DNA of 64,000 bases from assembly GCA_964017065.1 (NCBI GenBank), contig OZ024789.1, forward strand, positions 2,972,657-3,036,656, written 5' to 3'. This DNA is from Haliclona indistincta (Eukaryota > Porifera > Demospongiae > Haplosclerida > Chalinidae). Made by a program: the position numbers and the translations under genes. Below are positions 13,601 to 23,049 of this stretch, one piece after another (position 1 is the stretch's first letter; each line of letters begins with the position of its first letter). The notes under the pieces are model-generated. The model was not told the DNA's origin, did not search any database, and was given only the letters and a program-made list of their open reading frames with translations.

Positions 13601-16555
13601 GGAAAGATTGGGATTGGCCTTGGCTATAAGAAGAATATAGACAATGTCAGAACAGAGAGCATTCTGAGCTGCCACTAAAAGAGGCGTGATACCACTATTA
13701 GCTTGAAGATCAGGGTTAGCGTTGGCATGTAGAAGAATACCGACTAAATCGGTGTATCCCAAATAAACCGCAATATATAGAGGTGAGACACCGTCATTTC
13801 TCTGAAGATTCGGATCACCGTTGGCACGAAGAAGAATTTTGACAGTCTCAGTGTGTCCAAACTGACTTGCCATGTAGATAGGTGTCGTGCCATCATTTTT
13901 TGGAAGGTTGGTATCGGCATTGGCTTGAACAAGAATTTGAACTATATCAGAGCGCCCATCCTGGGCTGCCATGTATAAAGGAGTGGTACCATTATCTTTT
14001 GGAATATTAGGATTAGCATTAGCTTGGAGAAGAAGTTTGGCTACCTCGAAGTGATTATAACGAGCTGCCATGAACAGAGGTGTGACACCGTTGTCTTTAT
14101 GAATGTTGGAGTTGGCTTTGGCTCGAAGGAGAGCTCTTACAGTACTAGTATGGCCATTCTGTGCTGCAACAAACAAAGCTGTGGCACCATAATCAACTTG
14201 GAGGTTAGGATTGGCTTTGGCTTCAAGAAGGATAGAGACCATTTCAGTGAAGCCATTCTCTGCAGCAACATACAGAGGCGTGGTACCATCACTTTTTCTT
14301 TGGACATTGGGATCAGCATCTGCTTGCAAAAGCATACGAACTATAGCAGAGCGCCTATTCTGAATTGCTATGCACAAAGGCGTGACACCATCCGCTATAG
14401 CAAGATTGGGATTGGCACCGGCTTTTAAAAGAAGTTTGACAGCTTCATCGCGACCATAATTACTTCCACAATACAGGGCGGTCTCAGCAAGCGGCGAAAA
14501 TCTATCAACAGCGTTTGGGTCAGTCTTGATGTCAAGAAGAAACTTCAGGAGCTTGATCTGATTGTAAATCACTGCATCAACCAGAGAATGTTCAAATGAG
14601 AAAAATGACGTCTCATCCTTAACAATTACCGTCTGTCCGATGAGCAGTTCACAGACGCCAAACTCAAGCAAGATTGGTAGAGCTCGTGCAAGCGTAATGA
14701 GAGAATTAATCTCAGATTGCGGAACAAGATAGGTTATCTTGACTGATCCACGGACAATCTTCAAGTGAGTTAGTATTGAAGCCTTGTCTTGAAATATCTC
14801 TTTCAGTAACCTGTCCAAATCATCTATATTCTTATTCAACCACCCACCAACAAGACGGAGGGTAACAGTGCACAAACCCTCATTTGATTCTTGAGCACTT
14901 TCGATGTTCTCCATAAATTCCTTCAACGTAGTAGAGCTCTTGAAGTTGTTAAGCTGCTGAATGTAGTCGTCAAGATCCTTGTTAACTATTGCCTTTGCTT
15001 CTTTAAAAAAATAAGAGACAATGCATTCAAGCAACGCATAGTCAAGAAAGCATAATTCGCTCACACAGTCGAACAGCTCTTCAATAGTGCTCACCACTCG
15101 ATTGCAGTATGACTGGGAGAATCTCTTGAGTTCTCGCGAAGAAGGGTCCACAACTTTTAGTGCTACCTCTGCACTATATCGTAACCGAAGATAGTTTCCC
15201 TTGAGTCTCTCTAACTCTCTAGCAACCGAGTCTCTCCTGTCAACCTTCAACACTTTCTCACTAGCTCGGGCACTGGCATCACTACGCGTTGTCGTGGTCG
15301 GGTCAGTCCGCTCGCCTTGTTGACGCAAATACTTCTTCTTTAGTCGACTTGCGAGGTTGTTTTCCGACATTCGTTCCAACGCAGCTATTATGATTATCCA
15401 GGATGGCTCTACTTCTTTCCTCAGCCATTTGTCAAGCATCACTACCCTCCTGCGCGCCGTGGTCGGTTGATCTTGTTCGATATCCTTTAACTCACTCTGG
15501 CTGAACTTGAGGTACGTTCCAAGCATATACCAATCTACATTCTTCAGCTCTTGATCCAGGAGATAAACCATGGACGCTTGTATCGCAGTGTACAGCACCT
15601 CAGAAACCTCGCCAGAAGCAGACATGATTTTAAAAATCACCGTAATTGTCCGTGCACATAATCCGTATATTTTAATTTACAGCCCCACCCTTCGAAAACT
15701 TTACCTTTGTTATAGCGAATGAAATTGCTGCAATCATGTGATGAACACTGTTAGTGGTGGGTGGCTGGAGAGAGTTAAAGCAGTCATCAGGCAGCTCCTG
15801 CAGCACTGCATGACACCGGAGAAGAAGCTAGAAAAAGATGCAAATAGGTCATAGATTCATAAATCTGAATGATATTATGTGTACGTGTAAGTGCATAAAA
15901 CTATGTGCACTGAAACATTGATATGTGAGAACTGTTCCTTTTGTCATCTGGGATATCTTAAAGAATCTTATTGTTTTACCTCTAGTAGAGCTGTTGACAC
16001 TATCTGCAGTTGTAGCAGTGGAACCAAGAGAGAGTAACACATGACCACAGCTTGCAGACAGAGAGAGGTGTTGTCCAACCAACCAGCCAGTTCCATCACT
16101 ACCAACAACCGACTGGCAAGCTTCAGTCGTTGACAATGATTAGATCTAAGCGGTGCCCCGAGACCCAAGCTACTGGTGGATAGATTTGAGTCTTGAGTGA
16201 GTGTGTGTATGTGCATGAACACTGATGAGATGAAGTGAAGAAGAACAGGAGCTGGAGAAGTTGGCGGAAACTGCTTCAGTCTGCAAGAGGAAGGAGATGG
16301 AAATTCAAATTCTGTTTCAATTTAGTAAATCATTGAAAAACAATGAAGGTCTATTATAGCTGCATTACTAATTATTTCGAACTATTTTGAAATACAGTAA
16401 CTTGAATGATTTTATGTGCAAAAAATCGTATTGATTCACCTGTATAGTGGTAGTAGTTGTTCATCATCATCATCAGTGAGGGGCAACACATACTGATCCC
16501 ACAAAAGCTCAGCTACTGACCTAGTGACTGACAGCACTCTAGCTTGATAGGAACA
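4639..16555 (-). CDS. CFAP54: CFAP54 homologue, C-terminal ~1970 residues, 17 exons (5' incomplete)
   Basis: Cilia- and flagella-associated protein 54, a large protein of the axonemal central apparatus. Exons, right to left, as I place them by splice sites and open frame: 16440-16555, 15980-16280, 15705-15827, 11834-12203, 11624-11710, 11404-11530, 10933-11218, 10429-10866, 9781-10202, 9637-9734, 9167-9530, 8893-9060, 8588-8642, 7581-8421, 6955-7472, 4942-6405, 4639-4761. Together they total 5.9 kb of coding sequence. The identification rests on family-typical stretches recalled from vertebrate CFAP54: 'GVWGCLLGG', 'LELAGWL..LCLQAVV.CY', 'LPHP..D.DYSSY', 'LTLYEYISHHLCR'. The last exon ends QLLGLRH-stop. 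The 16440-16555 exon has its own acceptor site, yet no further exon is evident before the neighbouring gene at 16652. Vertebrate CFAP54 has about 3100 residues, so the N-terminal third is missing. Individual boundaries may be off by a few bases. Confidence 0.78.
6533..6823. mobile_element. CAGTGGCGGATCTAG MITE in a CFAP54 intron
   Basis: A 291-bp element with terminal inverted repeats CAGTGGCGGATCTAGG / CCTAGATCCGCCACTG (imperfect inside) and a 5-bp target duplication ATTAC at 6528-6532 and 6824-6828. It lies in the intron between exons 4942-6405 and 6955-7472. It contains no coding frame, so it is non-autonomous. Confidence 0.85.
10206..10335. repeat. GA-rich microsatellite with GAAT and GTAA tracts
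   Basis: A (GA)n tract with interruptions, followed by GAAT repeats and AAGT/GAGC repeats, directly beside the acceptor site of the CFAP54 exon 9781-10202. The reverse-strand Ser/Leu-rich frames here are artefacts of the tract. Confidence 0.9.
12587..15625 (-). CDS. death-domain ankyrin-repeat protein, 1012 aa, nested in a CFAP54 intron
   Basis: Intronless. The start is the first ATG (MSASGEV); an upstream GTG codon is in frame but unlikely in a eukaryote. Residues about 5-100 form a death-fold-like domain ('LGTYLKFSQSELKDIEQ', 'MLDKWLRK', 'ALERMSENNLASRLKKKY'). Residues about 110-330 are a helical region without a family I recognise. Residues about 340-950 are about 18 consecutive ankyrin repeats of 33 residues (GxTPLYMAAQxGxxxIVxxLLxAxANPN). 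The tail is Ser/Thr-rich with a short Lys/Pro end. Ankyrin plus death-domain proteins are common in sponges and are usually thought to act in signalling or innate-type recognition; the exact role here is unknown. It lies wholly inside the 12204-15704 CFAP54 intron on the same strand. Confidence 0.88.
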   Translation of the reverse strand: MSASGEVSEVLYTAIQASMVYLLDQELKNVDWYMLGTYLKFSQSELKDIEQDQPTTARRRVVMLDKWLRKEVEPSWIIIIAALERMSENNLASRLKKKYLRQQGERTDPTTTTRSDASARASEKVLKVDRRDSVARELERLKGNYLRLRYSAEVALKVVDPSSRELKRFSQSYCNRVVSTIEELFDCVSELCFLDYALLECIVSYFFKEAKAIVNKDLDDYIQQLNNFKSSTTLKEFMENIESAQESNEGLCTVTLRLVGGWLNKNIDDLDRLLKEIFQDKASILTHLKIVRGSVKITYLVPQSEINSLITLARALPILLEFGVCELLIGQTVIVKDETSFFSFEHSLVDAVIYNQIKLLKFLLDIKTDPNAVDRFSPLAETALYCGSNYGRDEAVKLLLKAGANPNLAIADGVTPLCIAIQNRRSAIVRMLLQADADPNVQRKSDGTTPLYVAAENGFTEMVSILLEAKANPNLQVDYGATALFVAAQNGHTSTVRALLRAKANSNIHKDNGVTPLFMAARYNHFEVAKLLLQANANPNIPKDNGTTPLYMAAQDGRSDIVQILVQANADTNLPKNDGTTPIYMASQFGHTETVKILLRANGDPNLQRNDGVSPLYIAVYLGYTDLVGILLHANANPDLQANSGITPLLVAAQNALCSDIVYILLIAKANPNLSNKIGITPIFMASLLGHTNVVNILLHANANPNFQTTDGISPLFMASQFGHSDVVNVLLKFKANPNLQRKDGASPLYQATFKGYLDIVSSLLKANTNPNIQTDDRSTPLYMAAQAGRSDIVDILLKANANPNLQNSEGATPLCIASQEEHKDTVRLLLNAKADPNVRTKDDVTPLMSACLRRCPVVVDLLLQNGADPNLRQSKGTTALMLASYAGCLESVELLLLFGADTSIVGPKDSTALSMAVSSGHDDIADLIRAKQLSQSPDITSPTTTHTGETTDTQPASSTLTSEKIDNKTMALLNKAIEDMLVAKAKTIISTQDKLLDKNLPEKPPRMHAVK

Positions 16556-16651
16556 CTGTAGAGAGAAAATTTTGAAGTTAAAATATTCATTGTCTATTAC
16601 ATTACTTGTAATGAATATTGTTATCGTAACGAGCCACGCCCATCAACTGTC
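16556..16651. promoter_or_regulatory. short region between the last visible CFAP54 exon and the CCDC115 start
   Basis: Only 96 bp separate the 16555 acceptor site from the CCDC115 ATG. The stretch is AT-rich near CFAP54 and contains 'cgtaacgagccacgcccatc' next to CCDC115. It probably holds the CCDC115 promoter or 5' UTR. A minus-strand ATG at about 16642 with a possible donor site does not join the CFAP54 exon in frame. Confidence 0.4.
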
Positions 16652-17986
16652 ATGGCGACTTGTGATGAAACGAGTGAAGAGCTCGAGGCTCGTAAGAACG
16701 CAATGGATGAGGCGATCATGGAGGTATTTTCGTCTCTAAAGGAGTTGTCTGAGCTAAGAAAGCGGTATGAATCGCTTGTGAGCGAGGTAAGTACGCGTAA
16801 CAGCGCACGAGTGAAATGAGCTGTTTTCTCTTCCTGTATACAAGCTTACGTGGTGCGTGTTTCTCCTATCTAGGGTTACTTCAACTTAACTCGCACAAGG
16901 CACAACATGGGGAGGAACGCCGTCAGTCAGTTTCAGTACCCAGTACACATGGACTCATCAGTACATGTCTCTGTCACCAGGTATATATAATACATGTACC
17001 AGAGGGGGTTACGTGAGGATTTGCCAGCCCTAGGGGTGGGGCATTTGACATGTTCGTACAAATTCAGACATGTAGCCTATTGGGACTGTGCACCAGTAGG
17101 GGCTAAGTGGGGAATAGGCATGCCAGTTGCCCCTCCCACCAAAGGACATTGTAAAAACAACAAATACAATCCCCACATTGCCCCACCTCGCCCGTGTTGG
17201 GCGTGGTGGAGCTTGACATTGATAAGCGCATTAGATGTTTGTGTATGCATGTGTGTTTCAGCAAGTACATGCATAACATTTTTTGTTATTATGTGTATGG
17301 ATAGTTGTACCAACACTATTGAGTGTGTTCAATGTGTAGTGGTAAAGTACATGTATTCTTCTGTGCTACTTGATGTGTATTCTGATTGCTACAGGGAGTG
17401 TAAGAGTTGGAGTGAACTAGATACATGTAGCGACAAGCTACAGTTTCTCACAGCCACCTCTTCTTCCACCTCTGAGGCAGAGGAGGGGCAGCTACGCCAG
17501 AGGGCCGGCAAGCAGCAAACCCAGTCGTCAGTACAAGAAGTGAAACCACAACCCAAAGTGACAGCGGGTAATCCTATCCGGTGGTTCTCATGTCTCCCTC
17601 CTCAATCTCTCCGTCAGTCCCAATCTCAGTTTATTGAAGGTAAAGATCTCCTTCGTCATAGCATGTATGGGCGTAGCACTAACAAAAAAAAATTAAGTAT
17701 AATCATAACACACATTAATTTAAGTTTTATCTGAGACTTGACTGTATAAACACTGTGTGCACATTAATCTTGACTAGTTACTTCAAAACCAAATGTCATT
17801 CCTTTTTGCTTTACTCTTGTAGCTGTTGATGTTGCCATTGCTATGGCAACAGTACAAACCAGAGTTGAACAAATGAGAAGACGCTACCACTTTCTCAAAT
17901 ATGGCAATGAGGTGGAAGAAGGAGAGAAAGATGTTGACAAGGTCGAGGCTGACGAGAGTGATGAGGAAGAAGGAACCACTTTATGA
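16652..17986 (+). CDS. CCDC115: CCDC115 / Vma22 homologue, 216 aa, four exons
   Basis: Exons 16652-16786, 16874-16980, 17395-17639 and 17823-17986 splice at GT/AG sites into one 216-aa frame (MATCDETSEE...EEEGTTL). Human CCDC115 has 180 aa. Two stretches carry the family signature. Exon 2 reads GYFNLTRTRHNMGRNAVSQ, parallel to the vertebrate GW.SL.KARY.MG. segment. Exons 3-4 give NPIRWFSCLPPQSLRQSQ followed by a coiled coil (VAIAMATVQTRVEQM). CCDC115 pairs with TMEM199 as the metazoan counterpart of yeast Vma22/Vma12, which assemble the V-ATPase V0 sector at the ER. The acidic tail is extended. It is convergent with array member 1, 136 bp away. Confidence 0.88.
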
Positions 17987-18122
17987 CCATGATTTGAATA
18001 ATAATTATTGTGACGAACGTATATACTTAGTAAAGTATACGAAACACTATTCATGTCTGTAAAACAAAAACGACACAAAAACTGTGTAACTGACATGTGT
18101 CAGTGACGTTGGTATCAACTTT

Positions 18123-19802
18123 TCAAGAATTGATTAACAATTCTCTTTCCCTTGACATTTCTTCGTCTATTTCTGCTGCAATTTGAATCTCCCGCTCGTA
18201 TATTTCTTCAATAAGATACTGCTCATTCACCACCTCATCTCTTACTCGATAACGATATCGTCCAGAAACATAAGCAAAGAAGATCAAGGAGAGAGCAATC
18301 AGGAATGCCTTCACTTCTTGAATGATTTCCCACGTAGTACCATCAGTTAGTGGTATATAAATATCAGGAACCTCTACCAGTAGGCAGTGAACTGACAGAG
18401 AGGCATACCAGAGACCAATGAGCAGTCCCTTCAGTCGGAGAGGAGCCTGAGCACAGATGAACTCAATGGCACTCATAAACACCAGTAGAAACGACAGTCC
18501 TTGTAGTATCTGAGGAACCACCAGCAGTATGAGGAAAATACTGTTACCAGGTGTACAGTCTCCTTTGTCAGCAGTAACACAGGTGCCATTGTACTTTACT
18601 TGTACGTGAGCAAGATAGCAGTCCGAAGTTGGTCGAGAACTGCACTGTTCAGTTGTCTGAGTTGCCTGCAGAGTTATCTCAATAATCACCTTCAGTAGAC
18701 AGCAGAGTAGTCCCAGCCCCATTCTCTTGAATATGTTAGGAATGTATCTCTGACGATAACGAGCTTTGATCAGTTGATACAAGGGAATTCCTGTAAAGAT
18801 CACAATTGTTGTGAGATTCATTGGATCTCCAACCAGTACAAACAACCAAAGGTTTGGACACTCGTTCATCATAACTTGTTGCACAACAGAATAGCCATGT
18901 CCTGATAGATGGAATCCCAGTAGAGAGAAGAGAAGGAGGAGAATACGAAAGAATGACTTGGTGTCCTCCACCTCCTCAGTGGTGAATGGTCCTCCATACT
19001 TGTTCTTACCAAGGTCAATGCGAGGAGGAATGTCATTTTCCCAGTAAGTGAAGGCACTGCGATTTTCAGGAAACTTGTGTTTCCAAGAGTACTTCAGCAC
19101 CTTGTAGATCAGCTTGAGTGGATTATGACCAGGTTTCTCAATGTTGAGTCTCTTTTTGTAACGAACGAGGAAAAAAATTCCAAGGGAAGCAAGTAATAAT
19201 TGTGCTATTGCTATACATAAAATTGAATCAAATATTATATAATCATGTACTGGATAAATACTGGTTGCTACTATTATACAACTACTATGATAAACCACCA
19301 ATACTGATGTAAATAAGAAAAGAAGAAATCGACCGCCATAGCTACTCCAGTAATACCAGTGAACGAAAGAACTCAGTTGATCTGATGAGCTTTCCAGCAG
19401 TTGATCCATACCAAACTGAATTGCATTAGCCTCAAACAGTCCCAGACTTAGAAGGAAAAAAAGAAGCCCAGGCATTGTCAATGCAATTAGTATTTCAACT
19501 GACAGGGTATTTTTAACCAAATTGCTATCAATGAACATAGCTATTGCAAACACAGTGCCCTCCACTGCTACAAAGAACACAGCAATGAACGCCAATCTGA
19601 TGACCTTGTACCTTGTGAAGTAGACATCTGACTGCCATCCCAGCAGAGGATAGAGAAGATAAGCAATTGCTTGTGTTACAGCAAAGCACAATCGTGTAAT
19701 CCGATAAGAAATTTTTGAATGATATAGAAAAGAGTCAGTTCCAAAAGATCCTTTTATTGCAAATGAGCACAAAATGACGATAAAGACTGCTGATACTTTC
19801 AT
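18123..19802 (-). CDS. array member 1: POT/SLC15-like transporter, 559 aa
   Basis: Intronless, and the only array member on the minus strand. The first ATG in frame is at 19802 (MKVSAVFIV). About 12 hydrophobic segments are expected. POT/PTR2 hallmarks visible in order: YPLLGWxSDVYFTRYKVIR after TM2 (the GGxxAD...RY-like loop), ANAIQFGMDQL followed by SSFVHWYYWSSYGG (the FGxDQ...FFxWYY motif), GGPFTTEEVEDTKSFFR before TM7, and EFICAQAPLRLKGLLIG in TM10. TM1 has SFAIKGSFGTD where POT carriers have ExxERFxYYG, so both glutamates are missing. The TM9-10 loop is cysteine-bearing (EQCSSRPTSDCY...GTC...DCTPGNS). The tail ENDS ...RERELLINS, fitting the acidic dileucine pattern. Substrate is unknown. 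It shares a 0.64-kb divergent upstream region with member 2. Confidence 0.85.
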   Translation of the reverse strand: MKVSAVFIVILCSFAIKGSFGTDSFLYHSKISYRITRLCFAVTQAIAYLLYPLLGWQSDVYFTRYKVIRLAFIAVFFVAVEGTVFAIAMFIDSNLVKNTLSVEILIALTMPGLLFFLLSLGLFEANAIQFGMDQLLESSSDQLSSFVHWYYWSSYGGRFLLFLFTSVLVVYHSSCIIVATSIYPVHDYIIFDSILCIAIAQLLLASLGIFFLVRYKKRLNIEKPGHNPLKLIYKVLKYSWKHKFPENRSAFTYWENDIPPRIDLGKNKYGGPFTTEEVEDTKSFFRILLLLFSLLGFHLSGHGYSVVQQVMMNECPNLWLFVLVGDPMNLTTIVIFTGIPLYQLIKARYRQRYIPNIFKRMGLGLLCCLLKVIIEITLQATQTTEQCSSRPTSDCYLAHVQVKYNGTCVTADKGDCTPGNSIFLILLVVPQILQGLSFLLVFMSAIEFICAQAPLRLKGLLIGLWYASLSVHCLLVEVPDIYIPLTDGTTWEIIQEVKAFLIALSLIFFAYVSGRYRYRVRDEVVNEQYLIEEIYEREIQIAAEIDEEMSRERELLINS

Positions 19803-19926
19803 TGAAAATTTCAAACCTAAAACAAATCTCTTTATTGTTATCCAGTTTTCTTGACGCAAATCAACCGTATAGGATTTCACAACTACATGTATCTAGAGTA
19901 CTCAGTAGAATTAATAATTAGAATTT

Positions 19927-19955
19927 GTTTTCAAAACATTCACATGTTTTGAAAC
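19927..19955. promoter_or_regulatory. TTTCAAAACA-N-TGTTTTGAAA dyad, member 1
   Basis: Left arm GTTTTCAAAACA and right arm TGTTTTGAAAC form an almost perfect inverted repeat with a 6-nt spacer. The dyad recurs at 20354, 27646 and 35287, and in decayed form at 22516 and 32366, always upstream of an array gene start. It is a candidate binding site for a dimeric regulator, or a remnant duplicated with the genes. Confidence 0.5.
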
Positions 19956-20353
19956 TGGAGTCTTAAAAACACAGCATTCCGTTTTACTTATGTCATATTG
20001 ATATCATGTGAATAAGTAAACCACTGAGTAAATGAATGGTGTCAGTAATTTATTGATTATTGTGCACCTCCTAATAAGAAGTTATTATTTTAAAGTAGTA
20101 CTAGCGCTAAATGCCGGTAAAAATATATATAAAAACATATAATACCGAATTAGAAAACATTGGTGTGAGTCGTGTGACAAACTGTAGAAGGTCAGAAAAA
20201 GCATTTGAATTTTATCCACATTGCTCTGTGTGTCTTATTTACACTTCAAAGAAGACATAATGCGTATTAAAATATCAGAATTCACTTTTGAGTAAAACAT
20301 CAAAAGTGGCGCAAAATGAATGGCACGTACCTGCATGTTATTATTAGAGTTCA

Positions 20354-20379
20354 TTTTGAAAACAAGCATGCTTTGAAAC
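20354..20379. promoter_or_regulatory. dyad motif upstream of member 2 (imperfect)
   Basis: TTTTGAAAACA ... TGCTTTGAAAC, 67 bp before the member 2 ATG. The right arm matches the other copies; the left arm is diverged. Confidence 0.4.
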
Positions 20380-20445
20380 TGTTCTAAGAATGATAATTAT
20401 ACATATCCAAAGACCCTTTGAAGAGTCCATTTCTGGCTGCTCAAC

Positions 20446-22164
20446 ATGGATCTTTCAGCTGCCTTCATTGTTGTACTGTGCTCTGTTGCAATACATACTT
20501 CAATCATTGGAACAGACGTCTTTGTCTATCACTTGGAAAGGATTCTTCCCATTGCTCGGTTATGCTTTGCTCTATCCAATGCTATCACTTATCTTCTCTA
20601 CCCTCTGCTGGGATGGCTGTCAGATGTCTACTTTACCAGATACAAGGTCATCAGATTAGCCTTCATTATCATGAGCATAGCAGGAATCATTGCTATAATA
20701 GGTTATTCTCCAACTTTATTTGACATCTGGTTGTTTTACAATCCAGTATCATCCACTATGCTTACAATTCTGGGTTTTCTGCTAATACTAGCACTAGTAA
20801 TCAGCCTTGGTCTCTTTAAAGCCAATGCTATTCAGTTTGGTATGGATCAACTGCTAGAAAGCTCATCAGATCAGCTGAGTTCTTTTATTCACTGGTATTA
20901 CTGGAGCAGTTACGTGGGACAATTTATTCTTTATACAATGTTGGAAGGAATAGTTGTTTTCAACAGCAGCTACACACATACTAAAGTTAACAAGCTTCCA
21001 CGTCCAATGAGTGAATATGAACTGGGTCGTTTTGTATTTACTGTAGGACTGCTACAAGCAGCACTTGCTATTGTTGGAATGATTGTGCTAATACGTTACA
21101 AGAACAAACTCACTATTGAGAAACCTGGTCATAATCCACTAGTGCTGATCTACAAGGTGCTGAAGTACACATGGAAACACAAGTTTCCTGAAAATCGCAG
21201 TGCCTTCACTTACTGGGAAAATGACATTCCTCCTCGCATTGATCTTGGTAAGAACAAGTATGGTGGACCATTCACCACTGAGGAGGTGGAGGACACCAAG
21301 TCATTTTTTCGTATTCTCTTCCTCCTGTTTTCTCTACTGGGATTCCATCTATCAGGACATGGATACTCAACTGCACAACGACTAATGATGAATGAATGCC
21401 CTAATACTTGGTTGCTTTTATTGATTGGAGACCCAATGAACCTCACAACAATTATTATCCTCATTAGTATTCCCTTGTATCAACTGATTAATGCACGTTA
21501 TCGACAAAGATACATTCCAAACATATTCAAGAGAATGGGGCTGGGACTATTCTGCTGTTTACTTAAAGTTTTTGTCGAGATTGCTTTGCAAGCAACTCAG
21601 GAATATTATGCAACGAAGCAGTGTAGAAATATCTATCCACTGTTTATTTGCTATCACAGCATTTCGCACGTGCAGTTCCATGTTCAGAATGAGATTGATC
21701 ACTGTACACCAGGTAACAGTATTTTCCTCATACTGCTAGTGGTTCCTCAGATACTACAAGGACTGTCGTTTCTACTGGTGTTTATGAGTGCCATTGAGTT
21801 CATCTGTGCTCAGGCTCCTCTCCGACTGAAGGGACTGCTCATTGGTCTCTGGTATGCCTCTCTGTCAGTTCACTACCTACTGGTAGAGGTTCCTGATATT
21901 TATATACCACTAACTGATGGTACTACGTGGGAAATCATTCAAGAAGTGAAGGCATTCCTGATTGCTCTCTCCTTGATCTTCTTTGCTTATGTTTCTGGAC
22001 GATATCGTTATCGAGTAAGAGATGAGGTGGTGAATGAGCAGTATCTTATTGAAGAAATATACGAGAGAGAGATTAAACTTGCAGCAGAAATGGAAGATGA
22101 AGAGTTAGAGGTAGAGAAAGACTTGTTGATCAGCTCAAATGCATCAATACAGCAATACAACTGA
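20446..22164 (+). CDS. array member 2: POT/SLC15-like transporter, 572 aa
   Basis: Intronless frame starting at MDLSAAFIV (N-terminal subtype i, with members 4 and 7). TM1 carries SVAIHTSIIGTD, so ExxER is absent. The WLSDVYFTRYKVIRL, FGMDQLLESSSDQLSSFIHWYYW and EFICAQAP blocks are intact. TM4-5 and the TM9-10 loop (KQCRN...LFICYHS...DHCTPG) are subtype-specific. The tail VEKDLLISSNASIQQYN contains EKDLLI, fitting [DE]xxxL[LI]. The last ~370 coding bases are nearly identical to those of the other members. No disabling change is seen. Confidence 0.86.
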   Translation: MDLSAAFIVVLCSVAIHTSIIGTDVFVYHLERILPIARLCFALSNAITYLLYPLLGWLSDVYFTRYKVIRLAFIIMSIAGIIAIIGYSPTLFDIWLFYNPVSSTMLTILGFLLILALVISLGLFKANAIQFGMDQLLESSSDQLSSFIHWYYWSSYVGQFILYTMLEGIVVFNSSYTHTKVNKLPRPMSEYELGRFVFTVGLLQAALAIVGMIVLIRYKNKLTIEKPGHNPLVLIYKVLKYTWKHKFPENRSAFTYWENDIPPRIDLGKNKYGGPFTTEEVEDTKSFFRILFLLFSLLGFHLSGHGYSTAQRLMMNECPNTWLLLLIGDPMNLTTIIILISIPLYQLINARYRQRYIPNIFKRMGLGLFCCLLKVFVEIALQATQEYYATKQCRNIYPLFICYHSISHVQFHVQNEIDHCTPGNSIFLILLVVPQILQGLSFLLVFMSAIEFICAQAPLRLKGLLIGLWYASLSVHYLLVEVPDIYIPLTDGTTWEIIQEVKAFLIALSLIFFAYVSGRYRYRVRDEVVNEQYLIEEIYEREIKLAAEMEDEELEVEKDLLISSNASIQQYN

Positions 22165-23001
22165 AAATTGGCATTAATGTTGTTATTGGTAGTTAGCCTT
22201 TGTCTCTTAATTGTTGCTTTTTATTAGGTATAAAATGAATTTGATTGCTTGAATGCTTTAGGATTTGCTAATGCTGAAGGAACTTCGCTACATTGATGAG
22301 TACATATACAATGCTTCTAGCTGAAATAGCCCACACTCACAGCCTCAGTCAGTAAAACATACAGCCAGCAAAGTGGTATGTATTACTGAAAGATATCAAA
22401 GCTAATAGCAATTAGTTTCCCAAGAGATGGGTATAAACAATTAATTAAAACATGATAAGCGATTTTACGGTATATTAACTGCATATGTAAGGAATGCTTT
22501 GTTTATTTAGAGTCCGTTTCAAAACATGACCTTGTTCATCTCAAATACATCTAAACATATCAAATTTCTTCTAACCAAGAGACGGATAGATTTCAACGTG
22601 TATAGACCCATCTCTATAATAATTATGAGTTTGTCCCTGCATCTATGCACCTGCATGTTGGCTGCATAAGCAAAGCTGGGCACTGAAAGGTCTGTTCTAA
22701 GAAAGTTGCTATTCTTGCTCTAACACACTTCTTTTGCTTCGTCTTCTGTGTAGCCCTGGTACTAAGCAAGACAGCCATCCACTTTATACTGAGCGGTGCA
22801 GTTAACAAACGAGAGTAGAGCACGTTATTTCTTGAAGTTGATACTCAAATTGGCTGTTTACATCACGTGCGAGCGATTTGTGACATCACACGGGTGTTTA
22901 CATCATGTCATCATATTCAATGTTCAGTTTACATGACAAAGAATGTTTGCTTTATCATAATCATAATGATTATTATTATTCTGGAGCCAACTACATAATG
23001 C
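22165..23001. other. 3' flank of member 2 and upstream region of member 3
   Basis: Contains a relic of a subtype-i gene start (22508-22660): the 'tttagagtccgtttcaaaac' promoter words, 'agatttcaacgtgtatagac', and an ATGAGTTTG equivalent to the start of member 7, after which the frame is lost. Then follows a ~400-bp upstream block ('gtgtagccctggtactaa', 'catcacgtgcgagcgattt', 'catgtcatcatattcaatgt') repeated before members 5 and 6. Confidence 0.6.
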
Positions 23002-23049
23002 ATGAATTTTCTTCAGTTTCAACAGTATACAGATTATCTTGTAGTACCG
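22640..23049 (+). promoter_or_regulatory. conserved upstream block of subtype-ii genes (member 3)
   Basis: This block recurs at about 29875-30219 (before fragment 5) and about 32560-32910 (before member 6). It contains an E-box-like CACGTG in 'atcacgtgcg', paired 'gacatcac'/'catcatgtcatcat' words and 'cagtttacatgacaaagaat' near the gene. The conservation may reflect recent duplication rather than selection. Confidence 0.45.

Larger units (their letters stand above)
19803..20445. promoter_or_regulatory. divergent upstream region of members 1 and 2
   Basis: Head-to-head spacer of 643 bp. It contains two versions of the TTTCAAAACA / TGTTTTGAAAC dyad: 19927-19955 on the member 1 side and 20354-20379 on the member 2 side. 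These are about 125 and 67 bp from the respective ATGs. The same dyad lies upstream of members 4 and 7. No open frame. Confidence 0.55.

Noticed and set aside
16994..17734. 246-aa plus-strand gene
   Set aside because: The frame runs through the second CCDC115 intron and exon 3. Only exon 3 is coding by homology and splice sites.
19803..19880. 26-residue N-terminal extension of member 1
   Set aside because: It would begin at a GTG codon and is absent from all paralogues.
21200..21385. recurrent 61-72-aa plus-strand frame (MPSLTGKMTFLLAL) in all array genes
   Set aside because: It is the +2 frame of the conserved TM6-7 block and recurs only because that DNA is conserved.
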